Source: Paraburkholderia sp. BCC1886 | GTDB taxonomy: Bacteria; Pseudomonadota; Gammaproteobacteria; Burkholderiales; Burkholderiaceae | Reading direction: 5' to 3' | DNA length: 64,000 nucleotides | Assembly: GCF_900996245.1 (NCBI RefSeq) | Contig: NZ_CAAJGK010000129.1 | Span: 62,001 to 126,000 of the forward strand | In this document: positions 41,898 through 50,492 of the stretch, in pieces | Position numbering within the stretch: the stretch's first letter is position 1 | How the letters are laid out: each line of letters opens with the position of its first letter | Made by a program: the position numbers and the translations under genes | Notes under the pieces: model-generated | Seen by the model: the letters and a program-made list of their open reading frames with translations, nothing else | What the model was told of the DNA's origin: nothing | Database searches by the model: none

Positions 41898-43047
41898 AGC
41901 CTAATACCCGGGGCGAGAGCGCAATATCGTGCAGCCGGGACTGGAAGTCCGGCGTGTCGAATTCGGTGGCGGGCACGTCCACGATGAAGCGCGCGAACAG
42001 CCGGCCTTTGATGTCGTCGGTATGGGCATGCAGCAGCCGGACGTTCTTGCCGAGCGCGCCCAATAATTCGCCGATCGGCAAACTGCCGAACGCCACGTCC
42101 TGATAGCGGATGTCGAGCGCGACGTGATACGCAGTGTCGGGCGGCGAGGCAGCGAGAGATTGCCTGAGCGACTGCGGCAGCCGTTCGTTCTGCGAGCCGA
42201 GCAGCGCTTGCGTGGAGGCATGACGCGGTGCGCCGAAGACCGAGCACACATCGCCCTGTTCGACGATGCGGCCGTTCTCCAGCACCGCGACGCGATCGCA
42301 GATTTCTCTTACCACGTCGAGCTCGTGAGTGATCAGCATGATCGTGAGGCCGAGCCGCCGATTGATATCGCGCAGCAGATCGAGAATGGAAACGGTCGTC
42401 TCCGGGTCGAGCGCGGAAGTCGCTTCATCGCAGAGCAGCACGTCGGGACTCTGCACCAGCGCGCGGGCTATCCCCACGCGCTGTTTCTGACCGCCCGACA
42501 GGCGCGACGGATAGGTGTCGCGTTTGTCGGCGAGACCCACCAGATCGAGCACGTCGGTGACGCGCGCCTCGATGGCGGGCCTGGCGACACCCGCCGCTAC
42601 CAGCGGCAACGCGATGTTGTCGCGCACGGTTTTTGCCGACAGCAGGTTGAAGTGCTGGAAGATCATGCCGATGCGCCGCCGAGTGGCGAGGAGTTGTGCA
42701 CGCGACAACGCGCCGACGTCGATACCGCTCACGCGGATCGTGCCGCTATCGACCGGCTCCAGCCGATTGATCGTACGAATCAGCGTGGACTTGCCCGCGC
42801 CGCTGCGGCCGACGATGCCGTAGATTTCGCCCGGCGCGACCGCTAGCGACACCGCATCGAGCGCGTACTGATCCTTGCGCTGACCGGGGTAGCGTTTGCT
42901 GACCGCGTCCATGAGGATGCTGCCTACCGCGCCGTTCTGAACGGCAGCGGCAGCTCGCGGTAAGTCGGCGTGTGCCGCCAAGGCCGGCGTAGAGGTCGCG
43001 GCCGTAGCCGTAGCCGTAGCCTTATCCGTGTGAACTCTGGTTAGCAT
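41878..43047 (-). CDS. metN: MetN-type ABC transporter ATPase with NIL regulatory domain
   Basis: 389 residues. Walker A GRSGAGKST, signature LSGGQKQR, Walker B VLLCDEATSALD; C-terminal NIL domain (about 310-385) through which methionine inhibits transport in MetNI. About 43 N-terminal residues precede the usual start (SILMDAVSKRY); this extension is Ala/Thr-rich and partly encoded by a GCCGTA hexanucleotide repeat at 43001-43021. A start nearer to residue 46 is possible. Confidence 0.88.
   Translation of the reverse strand: MLTRVHTDKATATATAATSTPALAAHADLPRAAAAVQNGAVGSILMDAVSKRYPGQRKDQYALDAVSLAVAPGEIYGIVGRSGAGKSTLIRTINRLEPVDSGTIRVSGIDVGALSRAQLLATRRRIGMIFQHFNLLSAKTVRDNIALPLVAAGVARPAIEARVTDVLDLVGLADKRDTYPSRLSGGQKQRVGIARALVQSPDVLLCDEATSALDPETTVSILDLLRDINRRLGLTIMLITHELDVVREICDRVAVLENGRIVEQGDVCSVFGAPRHASTQALLGSQNERLPQSLRQSLAASPPDTAYHVALDIRYQDVAFGSLPIGELLGALGKNVRLLHAHTDDIKGRLFARFIVDVPATEFDTPDFQSRLHDIALSPRVLGYVKSSA
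43001..43021. repeat. GCCGTA hexanucleotide repeat in the metN 5' end
   Basis: Three full copies plus a half copy, read as alternating Thr-Ala on the metN strand. Changes in copy number would keep the frame and alter only the N-terminal extension. Confidence 0.8.
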
Positions 43048-43077
43048 CGTTGGGCTCGTAAGCGGAAGCGGGCGGGC

Positions 43078-43890
43078 TCAGAACGCGGGCGTCATCACGT
43101 TCTTGAACTGCGAGTCGATCAAGGCCTTGACCTCGGGCGACTGATACGATTTGACGAGCGGCGTGACCCACGGCTTGCTGCGATCTTCCTCGCGGATCAC
43201 CAGAATCTGCGTGAAGCGGCGAGTCGTGTTGGGGTTCTCCACCGCAATCGCGTCTTTCAACGAAAGATGAGCGAGCTGGAACGCGAGGTTGGCGTTGGTT
43301 GCGCCTGCATCCACATCGGGCAGCGACTTCGGCAGGATGGTGGTGGACACTTCGACGAGCTTGAACTGCTTCGGGTTCTCCACCACATCCAGCGTGCTCG
43401 CATTGCCCTTGAGCGGATCGAAGTCCGGCCGCAGCTTGATCAGACCGTTGTCCTGCAGCGCGAGCAAGGCGCGGCTCTGGTTCGCTTCGTCCGCGGGAAT
43501 CGCGATCTTCGCACCCGCCGGCAGCGCGGCCAGCGTTTTGTACTTCAGCGAGTAGATGGCGAGCGGCACCGTATAAATGTCCGCAATCTTGATGAGTTTG
43601 TAGCCGCGCTTATTCACCTCGCTGTTCAGAAACGGAATGTGCTGGTAAGCGTTCGCGTCGAGATCCTTGCCGACCAGCGCTTCGTTCGGACTCACCACGC
43701 CGCTGAACACCACCGGCTTGATGACGATGCCCTGATGCGGGGCGGCTTGCGCGGCCGCTTCGGTCACCTGTTCGTAGGGTCCGCCGAGCGTCCCCACTTT
43801 CAGTTCGACCGGCGCGGCGTTGGCGAATTGCGTGAAAAACAAACCAGCAACGGCAAAGAGAACGGCAGGGCGCAACGATACGGAAGACAT
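43078..43890 (-). CDS. metQ: MetQ-family substrate-binding protein
   Basis: 270 residues. Signal peptide of 25 residues ending FANA; there is no lipobox Cys, so it should be a soluble periplasmic protein, unlike lipidated E. coli MetQ. Family features: LKVGTLGGPYEQV, DANAYQHIPFLNSEVN, VEVSTTILPKSLPDVDAGATN. Lies 39 bp after the flavoprotein fusion gene and 30 bp before metN, in one operon. Confidence 0.9.
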   Translation of the reverse strand: MSSVSLRPAVLFAVAGLFFTQFANAAPVELKVGTLGGPYEQVTEAAAQAAPHQGIVIKPVVFSGVVSPNEALVGKDLDANAYQHIPFLNSEVNKRGYKLIKIADIYTVPLAIYSLKYKTLAALPAGAKIAIPADEANQSRALLALQDNGLIKLRPDFDPLKGNASTLDVVENPKQFKLVEVSTTILPKSLPDVDAGATNANLAFQLAHLSLKDAIAVENPNTTRRFTQILVIREEDRSKPWVTPLVKSYQSPEVKALIDSQFKNVMTPAF

Positions 43891-43929
43891 GCAAACTCCG
43901 GTCAGGATCAGAAGGTGGATAGCGTGGGG

Positions 43930-46587
43930 TTAGCCGTTGGTGACGACTTCTTCGCGACGGTCTGCGTGAATCGGCGAGCCGTCGGCGGCGGGAACGGGAG
44001 GCGTGGCCGGTGTCGCGGGTGCGGTGGGTGCAAGCAGCGCGGCACGTCCGGCCCCTTCCAGAATCAGATCGTTTTGCGGCTGATGAACGCGGCTGCACAA
44101 CACGTCGCGATAGTGCCGTTCCAGCGGATTGCTGCGAGTCAACGCGTGATTCCCGAGCAAGCTGAGTGCTTTCTCGACCGCTGCAATGGCGTTCTGCGTG
44201 ACCGTGTACTTGATCAGCGCCGGCTGGATGCCGAGCGCCGTACCGGCTTGCGTGGCCTGGCGGTCCACGGCCGCGGCGGCCTGTTCGATCAGCAATGCGT
44301 TGGTCTGCAACCACGCGTCGATTTCACCGATAGCCGACTGGAAGCGCGGCAAGTCGGCGAGCGACCCTTTGAGGTTGCTCGGGTTGCGCTCGCGTATCCA
44401 CGGCAGCGTCCAGTCGCGTGCCGCACGGGCGACGCCGTCGTAAAGCGCCGACAGCATGACCGGCAACCAGGCGCTCAGCCCGATGTCCTGTTGTTGCCAT
44501 TGCAGCGGCGTGCGCAGATCGACGGCATGGTCGTGCGGAATCAGCACGTCTTCGAAAATCACGTCGTGGCTGCCGCTCGCGCGCAAGCCGAGATGATCCC
44601 AGGTGTCGACGATCTTCACGCCCGGGGCGGACAGCGGCACGAGGAACTCGCCGACGCGCGGTTCCGCTTCATCCGTCGCGCCCCAAACGATGCCCCACGT
44701 GAGTCCCGGCGCGCCGGTCGAATATAGCTTGTGGCCGCTCAGACGCCAGCCTTGTTCGGTACGGCGTGCTTTGGTGGCCGGAATGCCGCCGCGCACGGGG
44801 CTGCCCAGTGCCGGTTCGACGCGCAGCGCGTTGATCAGCGCGCCGTCCTTGACGGCGGCGTTGAAGACGGTATCGGCAATATGACGCGGCCAGGTATGGC
44901 TCGTCTGAATCGCACGGTGATGCAGCGTCTGCATCAGCACGATCAACGCCGTCGAAGGATCCGCGGCCGCAATCTGTCCGATCAGAGGCGCTACCTGGGA
45001 AAGCGGCAAATCGGCGCCGCCGTGCGAGCGGGGCACCGCAAGCGCGGTCAGGCCGTGACGATGCAGGTCCGCGATATTGCGCGGATCGTACTGGCCCGCG
45101 CGGTCCGCTGCGGGCGCCCGTTCGCGCAACCTGGCGAGGGTGGACTCGAGCGATTCCGGTTCTTGTCCCGCAGCCGCCAGCGAAGGCGTATTGCCGATGA
45201 ACCTGGCGGTCGCCACGGCTTCGAGCGTTTGTTCGCCGATCGCGTTGGACTCCCACGATGCGCCGCGCAGCGGATGGCCCACGGCGAACAGTTGCGAGGA
45301 ATACTCGCCGGAGGCGAGCCGCACTGCACCGTTGAGCGGATTGGCTTCGATACCGAAACCAGTCGAATGACGCTGCACGTGACCACGATCGAGCAGGTTG
45401 CGAATCAACCGATCGTCGATTCTCGCCCAATCGAATTCGAAGCCATTGGCATTGACGATGCGGTCGAACTCGTTGCGGCGCGTTGCGCTCGCACCGCTCG
45501 GCCGCCATTGCACTTCGACTTTTCCACCCGGCTGCAACGACGCGAATTCGATCTGCCCGGCCAGGCGGTTCAGACGATCTTGAGAGACGATCCGTTCGAG
45601 TGCCTTGCCGGCTTCGGGCGCGGCCCGATGCAGACTGACTTCCCAGAACCGGCGGACATGGCGAATGAAGCGCTGGCGTTCGCGAGCGCTCGCATTGGCC
45701 CAGAGTGTCGGCAGATGCGGACGTATCGCGCCAGGCAGACGCTGCCAGTCGCCGCCTTCGTCGCGCAGCTTGCGGCGTACCGGCTGGACCGCGCGCAGCA
45801 GTTCGCGTACGGTCGTCGGCAGATTCGCGGGATCGAGCAGGTCAGGCCATGGCGCGACTTCGCGGCGGGTCTGAACCAGCAGATCATGGCGCGAAATCAC
45901 GGTGAACGTGCCGCGAAAGCCGTGCGCCTCTGCACTGATCATCGCGTCGAGTGCCGTCAGACTGGAGCCGACGATCAACAGCGATTTTGCTTCGGCCACG
46001 CCGCGCCAGTTTGCTTCGTTCCAGATATCGCCGATCAGCGCGGGCGATTGCTTCAACTCGCGCGAAACCGGATAGCCATGCTTAGCCAGTTTGGGGAAGA
46101 GGCCCGTGGCGAGAATGACCGTATCACCCGTCACGTGGCCGCCGTCGGCGGTGGCGACGGTGTAGTGGCCGCCACGTTCGGTCAGATCGATCGCGCGCGA
46201 CCTGATCTGCTTATAGGTCACACGACCCGCGGCATCGGCCAGCGCACGCGCGAATTCATCGCGAACATAATCGCCGTAGACCCAGCGCGGCACGAACGCA
46301 TCGGGAAAGCCGACGCCGGCGGGCAGCGACCAGCCGAGCGTCGCGGCATGCGCGTCGAGCCACTTCACCAGATGGTCCGGCTCGCTGGGATAGAGGCTGA
46401 AAAGCTTCGCGGGACCATTGATGAGATGTCCGGGCAGCGCCGTGCTGTACGCGATCCCGCGGCCCGCTTCGGGCGTCGGATCGATCAGCGTGAGTTGAAA
46501 TTCGTCCTGCCGGGCGCGGATCAGATGAATCGCGGCGTTCACGCCGGCGAATCCTCCGCCGATGACGATGATGTGTTTGTGTGACAT
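43930..46587 (-). CDS. Fusion of FAD/NAD(P)-binding oxidoreductase (YdhS-like) and acyl-CoA-dehydrogenase-fold monooxygenase
   Basis: 885 residues from ATG at 46587. Residues 1 to about 475 form a YdhS-type FAD/NAD(P) domain (VIGGGFAGVNAA at 7-18; NGPAKLFSLYPSEPDHLVKWL; second nucleotide motif LLIVGSSLTALDA). From about 480 on is an acyl-CoA-dehydrogenase fold (GLTALAVPRSHGGADL; SGHKLYSTGAPG; GLRASGSHDVIFEDVLIP) like SfnB/DszC flavin monooxygenases. The N-terminal half could supply reduced flavin or oxidise the product. First gene of an operon with metQ-metN-metI; TetR divergent. The Ala/Pro-rich C-terminal 40 residues are unstructured. Confidence 0.82.
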   Translation of the reverse strand: MSHKHIIVIGGGFAGVNAAIHLIRARQDEFQLTLIDPTPEAGRGIAYSTALPGHLINGPAKLFSLYPSEPDHLVKWLDAHAATLGWSLPAGVGFPDAFVPRWVYGDYVRDEFARALADAAGRVTYKQIRSRAIDLTERGGHYTVATADGGHVTGDTVILATGLFPKLAKHGYPVSRELKQSPALIGDIWNEANWRGVAEAKSLLIVGSSLTALDAMISAEAHGFRGTFTVISRHDLLVQTRREVAPWPDLLDPANLPTTVRELLRAVQPVRRKLRDEGGDWQRLPGAIRPHLPTLWANASARERQRFIRHVRRFWEVSLHRAAPEAGKALERIVSQDRLNRLAGQIEFASLQPGGKVEVQWRPSGASATRRNEFDRIVNANGFEFDWARIDDRLIRNLLDRGHVQRHSTGFGIEANPLNGAVRLASGEYSSQLFAVGHPLRGASWESNAIGEQTLEAVATARFIGNTPSLAAAGQEPESLESTLARLRERAPAADRAGQYDPRNIADLHRHGLTALAVPRSHGGADLPLSQVAPLIGQIAAADPSTALIVLMQTLHHRAIQTSHTWPRHIADTVFNAAVKDGALINALRVEPALGSPVRGGIPATKARRTEQGWRLSGHKLYSTGAPGLTWGIVWGATDEAEPRVGEFLVPLSAPGVKIVDTWDHLGLRASGSHDVIFEDVLIPHDHAVDLRTPLQWQQQDIGLSAWLPVMLSALYDGVARAARDWTLPWIRERNPSNLKGSLADLPRFQSAIGEIDAWLQTNALLIEQAAAAVDRQATQAGTALGIQPALIKYTVTQNAIAAVEKALSLLGNHALTRSNPLERHYRDVLCSRVHQPQNDLILEGAGRAALLAPTAPATPATPPVPAADGSPIHADRREEVVTNG

Positions 46588-46656
46588 ACGGTAGCTCGAA
46601 CTCCAGGCAGGTGACGGAAAACATTCAACACGGCGGCGAGTCAATATATCGGTAGA

Positions 46657-46670
46657 CAGACCTGTCTGTT
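46657..46670. promoter_or_regulatory. Candidate TetR operator
   Basis: ACAGAC-CT-GTCTGT, perfect 6-bp arms, in the 187-bp region between the flavoprotein fusion (start 46587) and the tetR gene (start 46775). Similar GACAGACC-type palindromes are known for AcrR/LmrA-like repressors. Confidence 0.65.
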
Positions 46671-46774
46671 AGAATCAATTGAGCTTTGTTTATGACCTTT
46701 GTTTGAAGGCTTATTCTCTCAACCGGACGGTTAGCGTTTCCTGCTTCATCCTCCGTCATTCATAAAACATCCCG

Positions 46775-47320
46775 ATGCGCGATCACATTCTCGACACCGC
46801 TGCGAAGCTCTTTTACCGGCATGGTTTGCGTGCGGTCGGTGTCGACCGGATCATCGAAGAAGCGGGTATCGCCAAGGCGACGCTCTACAAACATTTCCGC
46901 ACCAAAGAAACGCTGATCGTGGCTTACCTCGCATCGCGGCATCGCTTCGCGCTGGACGCGATGACGTTTGCGGTGGAGTCGGCGGGAACCGATCTCGTGG
47001 CGCGAGCGTCCGCGCCATTCAACTGGTTGCAAAGCAGGGTGTCCGACGATTTTCGCGGCTGCGCATTTCTGCTCGCGGTAGCGGAGCACGAAAATTCGCC
47101 GGAGATTCGCGCGGTGGCCGTGCAGCACAAGGACGCCGTGCGCGATCTGTTCGCATCGGCGGTCGCGGGGTTGGGACGCGCCGCGGCCAGAGACATGGCG
47201 CGGCAACTGGCGCTGCTCTACGACGGCGCGCTGGCGGCCGTCATCGTGCGGAGAAACGACGACGGTGTGGTGCTGGCGCGCAAGTGTGCGGCGGCGCTGG
47301 TGAAGGCGGCGGCGGGCTAG
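46775..47320 (+). CDS. TetR-family regulator
   Basis: 181 residues with N-terminal helix-turn-helix at about 24-45 (VDRIIEEAGIAKATLYKHFRTKETLI) and a helical C-terminal domain. Divergent from the fusion-metQNI operon, with a perfect palindrome between. Probably represses that operon and itself. Confidence 0.88.
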   Translation: MRDHILDTAAKLFYRHGLRAVGVDRIIEEAGIAKATLYKHFRTKETLIVAYLASRHRFALDAMTFAVESAGTDLVARASAPFNWLQSRVSDDFRGCAFLLAVAEHENSPEIRAVAVQHKDAVRDLFASAVAGLGRAAARDMARQLALLYDGALAAVIVRRNDDGVVLARKCAAALVKAAAG

Positions 47321-47443
47321 GCGTGCGCGCGCACGACGACGGGCAGGCCGCGACGAACTACAATCACCTTTCGCGCACCTTCTCTTCGAAACCGTGCCTG
47401 ACGTTCACAGACAACCAGGGCCAGCAGCGTCCTAACCGAGCCC

Positions 47444-48643
47444 ATGACTGCGACGACCGATTTCTCCTATTTCAAGCGGCCCTGGTGGGGCGTCCTCGCG
47501 CTAACCTGTTCGGCCTTCGTCTTCAATACCACCGAGTTCGTGCCGGTCGGACTGCTCGGCGCAATCGGCAAGAGCCTCGACATGGAGCCGACCAATGTCG
47601 GCCTGATGCTGACCATCTACGCATGGACCGTCGCGCTCGCCTCCATGCCCTTGATGCTGCTGGTGCGGCACGTCGAACGGCGCAAGTTGCTGATGCGGGT
47701 GCTCATTCTTTTTATCGTGAGTCACGTCGTGACCGGTGTCGCGCCGAACTTCACGATACTGGTGATAGGACGAATTGGCATTGCGTTTGCGCATGCGATC
47801 TTCTGGTCCGTGTCGGTCGCGATGGTCGTGCGTCTCGTGCCGCCGGCCGACAAAAGTCGCGCGCTGGGTTTTCTTTCGGTCGGGACTTCCATCGCGATGG
47901 TGGCGGGCATTCCGATCGGCCGGGTGATCGGCGAAGCGTTGGGATGGCGCACCACGTTCCAGATCATCGCGTGCGCGGCGCTGATGGTCATGGCCGCGCT
48001 GTGGATGACGCTGCCGTTGCTGCCGAGCGAGCGTGCCGGGTCGCTGCGCAGCCTGCCGGGCCTGCTGAAAACGCCCATGCTGATGGTGCTGTACGGCGTG
48101 ACCGTGCTGACAGTGACAGCGCATTTCGCGGTCTACACGTATCTCGAACCGTTCGCGCACCTGGTCAACCATGCGAGCGATAACCGCATCACCTACCTGC
48201 TGGTGCTGTTCGGCGTAGCCGGCATACCGGCGGCCATCTGCTTTAACCGCTTCTACCCGCAACAGCCTCGGCAGTTCCTGCTGACCACCGTGGCATTGGT
48301 GGCCGCGTGCCTGCTGCTGCTGTTCCCGTTCGCGCTGACGATCGGCACACTGTCGCTGCACATTCTGCTGTGGGGCGGACTGATCATTTCGTTCGGTCTC
48401 GCCATGCAGGCGCAGGTGCTGGAACTCGCGCCCGATGCGACCGATCTGGCCGTGTCGCTGTTTTCAGGATTGTACAACGTCGGCATCGGCGCGGGCGCTT
48501 TGCTGGGCAATTACGTCGCGCACAACTTCGGCCTCGCGTGGACCGGCACCTTCGGCGGTCTGGTCGGTGCGGCGAGCGCCTCGTTCTGCTGGCTGGCGCT
48601 GACGATTTCGAAACGCAGAAACGCAGAAACGCGGCGCGGCTGA
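47444..48643 (+). CDS. MFS transporter of the SotB/AraJ type
   Basis: 399 residues, 12 helices. Typical start FNTTEFVPVGLLGAIGKSL and loop WTVALASMPLMLLVRHVERRKLL, as in sugar-efflux and drug:H+ antiporters of the DHA1 group. Ends 16 bp from the convergent monooxygenase gene. Exported substrate unknown. Confidence 0.87.
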   Translation: MTATTDFSYFKRPWWGVLALTCSAFVFNTTEFVPVGLLGAIGKSLDMEPTNVGLMLTIYAWTVALASMPLMLLVRHVERRKLLMRVLILFIVSHVVTGVAPNFTILVIGRIGIAFAHAIFWSVSVAMVVRLVPPADKSRALGFLSVGTSIAMVAGIPIGRVIGEALGWRTTFQIIACAALMVMAALWMTLPLLPSERAGSLRSLPGLLKTPMLMVLYGVTVLTVTAHFAVYTYLEPFAHLVNHASDNRITYLLVLFGVAGIPAAICFNRFYPQQPRQFLLTTVALVAACLLLLFPFALTIGTLSLHILLWGGLIISFGLAMQAQVLELAPDATDLAVSLFSGLYNVGIGAGALLGNYVAHNFGLAWTGTFGGLVGAASASFCWLALTISKRRNAETRRG

Positions 48644-48659
48644 CAACGTAAGTCTCGCG

Positions 48660-50027
48660 TCAGCGCTTTGCGTACCCCGCGCCAGGATGATCGGCGGATA
48701 GACGCGGGCCGGCCGCGAATAGTTTTTCGCGGTAGGTGCCGGCCTCGTATTGCTCGCGATACAGGCCGCGTCGCTGCAGTTCCGGCACCAGCAACTCGAC
48801 GATATCCGCGAAAGTCTGATGGGCGGACAGGTAGGTCAGGTTGAAGCCGTCCAGTCCGGTTTCCGTGATCCATGCTTCCAGTTCGTCGGCGACGCGCTCC
48901 GGCGTGCCGGCCACGAGCGGTCCCCGTCCGCCGAGCGATACGTACTCGATTGCTTCCTTCACGGTCCACGTCCGCTCGGGATCCGCACTCGAAAACGACG
49001 CGAGCGCGGAGCGGCCCGCATCGGTATCGACATAGGACAGCGTGTCGTCGGGCGCGTACTGCGCCAGGTCGATACCCGTCCAGCCGGACAGCAGGGCGGC
49101 CGCGCCTTCGTAGCTCGCGCGGGCGCGATACGCGGCGAGCTTTTGCTGCACCTCTTCGTCGCTGCGTCCCACTACTACCGTCATCATCGCGAAGATGGCG
49201 AGACTCGCTGTGCCGTCCCGCCCGAGCGAGGAGGCCTGCGCACGGATATCGGCGACCGTGCGTGCCACGATCTTGCGGGTCGGGCCGGCGACGAACACGC
49301 ACTCGGCGTGCGTGCCGGCAAACTGTTTGCCGCGTCCCGAACTGCCCGCCTGAAACAGTACCGGTGTGCGTTGCGGCGAGGGCTCGCACATATGGAAACC
49401 GGGGACCTTGTAATAGGTGCCCTCATGCGCAATGGGATGCACTTTCGACGGGTCGGTGTAGACGCCTTTGACACGATCCTTTACGACGGCGCCGTCTTCC
49501 CAACTGCCTTCCCACAGCTTGTAGCAGACCTCCATGTATTCATCGGCGAGATCGTAACGCTGGTCGTGCGAGAGCTGACGATCGAGCCCGATGTTGCGCG
49601 CGGCGCTGTCCAGGTATGACGTGACGATATTCCAGCCGATCCGGCCGTGCGTCAGATGATCGAGCGTGCTCATGCGGCGCGAGAAAGTATACGGATGCTC
49701 GTAGGAGAGCGAGCAGGTCACGCCGAAGCACAGATGCGCGGTTACTTGCGACATGAGCGGGATGACGGCGAGCGGGTCGTTCATCGGCACTTGCGCGGCC
49801 TGTCGTAGGGCGGCGTCCGGGCCGCCGTCGTAGACGTCGTAGACGCCTAGCACGTCGCCGAGAAACACCGCGTCGAAGCGACCCCGTTCGAGCAGCCGGG
49901 CGAGGTCGGTCCAGTAGGAGGGGGCGAGATAGTCGGGCGCGCGGTCGCCTTCGGCGAGCCATTGGCCGGGCGCCAGGTGCGTAACGCAGTTCATCAGGAA
50001 GGCGTTGAAGCGAATCGGTTTTTTCAC
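48660..50027 (-). CDS. NtaA/SnaA/DszA-family FMNH2-dependent monooxygenase
   Basis: 455 residues from GTG at 50027, which starts the protein at the normal first strand (KKPIRFNAFLMNCVTHLAPGQW); an ATG at 50087 would add 20 residues of no recognisable family sequence, and neither start has a good ribosome site. Bacterial-luciferase-like barrel: PLAVIPLMSQVTAHLCFGVTCSLSYEHPY, GRIGWNIVTSYLDSAARN, FQAGSSGRGKQFAGTHAECVFV. Family members break down aminopolycarboxylates, dibenzothiophene sulfone and alkylsulfones with FMNH2 from a separate reductase, which is not in the window. Convergent with the MFS gene. Confidence 0.87.
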   Translation of the reverse strand: MKKPIRFNAFLMNCVTHLAPGQWLAEGDRAPDYLAPSYWTDLARLLERGRFDAVFLGDVLGVYDVYDGGPDAALRQAAQVPMNDPLAVIPLMSQVTAHLCFGVTCSLSYEHPYTFSRRMSTLDHLTHGRIGWNIVTSYLDSAARNIGLDRQLSHDQRYDLADEYMEVCYKLWEGSWEDGAVVKDRVKGVYTDPSKVHPIAHEGTYYKVPGFHMCEPSPQRTPVLFQAGSSGRGKQFAGTHAECVFVAGPTRKIVARTVADIRAQASSLGRDGTASLAIFAMMTVVVGRSDEEVQQKLAAYRARASYEGAAALLSGWTGIDLAQYAPDDTLSYVDTDAGRSALASFSSADPERTWTVKEAIEYVSLGGRGPLVAGTPERVADELEAWITETGLDGFNLTYLSAHQTFADIVELLVPELQRRGLYREQYEAGTYREKLFAAGPRLSADHPGAGYAKR

Positions 50028-50418
50028 GGCGTAGCAGGCTTGAAACTGGAAGGACTGAAAGTCTATGCGCGATGGGGTGCCGTGCATATTCCTATCGATG
50101 GAATGCTTATGTGGGGATGTGGCGATGTGCCGATGTACGTCGTTAGTTTTGCCGGCTGACCGGACGTTGAGTTGTCCGAGTGCTGGTTCTTTTTACTTTG
50201 AATTTTCCGCATATGTTTCGACGCCAGAAACAGCACTGAGCGACCGAGGTCGACAGTCGCCATGCGCCTCGACTTACGTGCCACCAGAAGCGACATCCAG
50301 ACGATGCTTCCCCCGCGACGGGAAACGTCCGTGCAGCGCAAGACGCCTGCAATCGCGTCATCTCCAGCAATTTATCGTTTACCCCATACTCCACCGGAAG
50401 TCAGATCTCAAGTGATAT
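50028..50418. other. Non-coding stretch before the aldolase promoter
   Basis: About 390 bases between the monooxygenase start and the operator at 50419. Lower in GC than its surroundings (for example around 50185-50215) and without a convincing ORF on either strand. The region probably holds divergent promoters, but I cannot fix them. Confidence 0.4.
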
Positions 50419-50433
50419 AGTCACTAGGTGACT
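50419..50433. promoter_or_regulatory. GntR operator upstream of the aldolase operon
   Basis: AGTCAC-TAG-GTGACT, perfect 6-bp arms, followed by TGTA. The same sequence with A in the centre occurs upstream of the FadR-type GntR gene at 55451-55465. Located 60 bp before the aldolase ATG. Confidence 0.78.
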
Positions 50434-50492
50434 TGTATCGAGGCTGGTCGGTCAAGCCAGGAGCACCTTTAATTCACTCGGGGAGATAACTG

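Noticed and set aside
44731..46584. 617-codon open frame opposite the flavoprotein fusion
   Set aside because: Arg-rich translation without motifs, while the minus strand carries clear FAD and acyl-CoA-dehydrogenase motifs.
50088..50415. Short frames on both strands in the low-GC gap (for example 50143-50394 minus)
   Set aside because: No ribosome site, no coding bias and no family resemblance; the gap is better read as regulatory.
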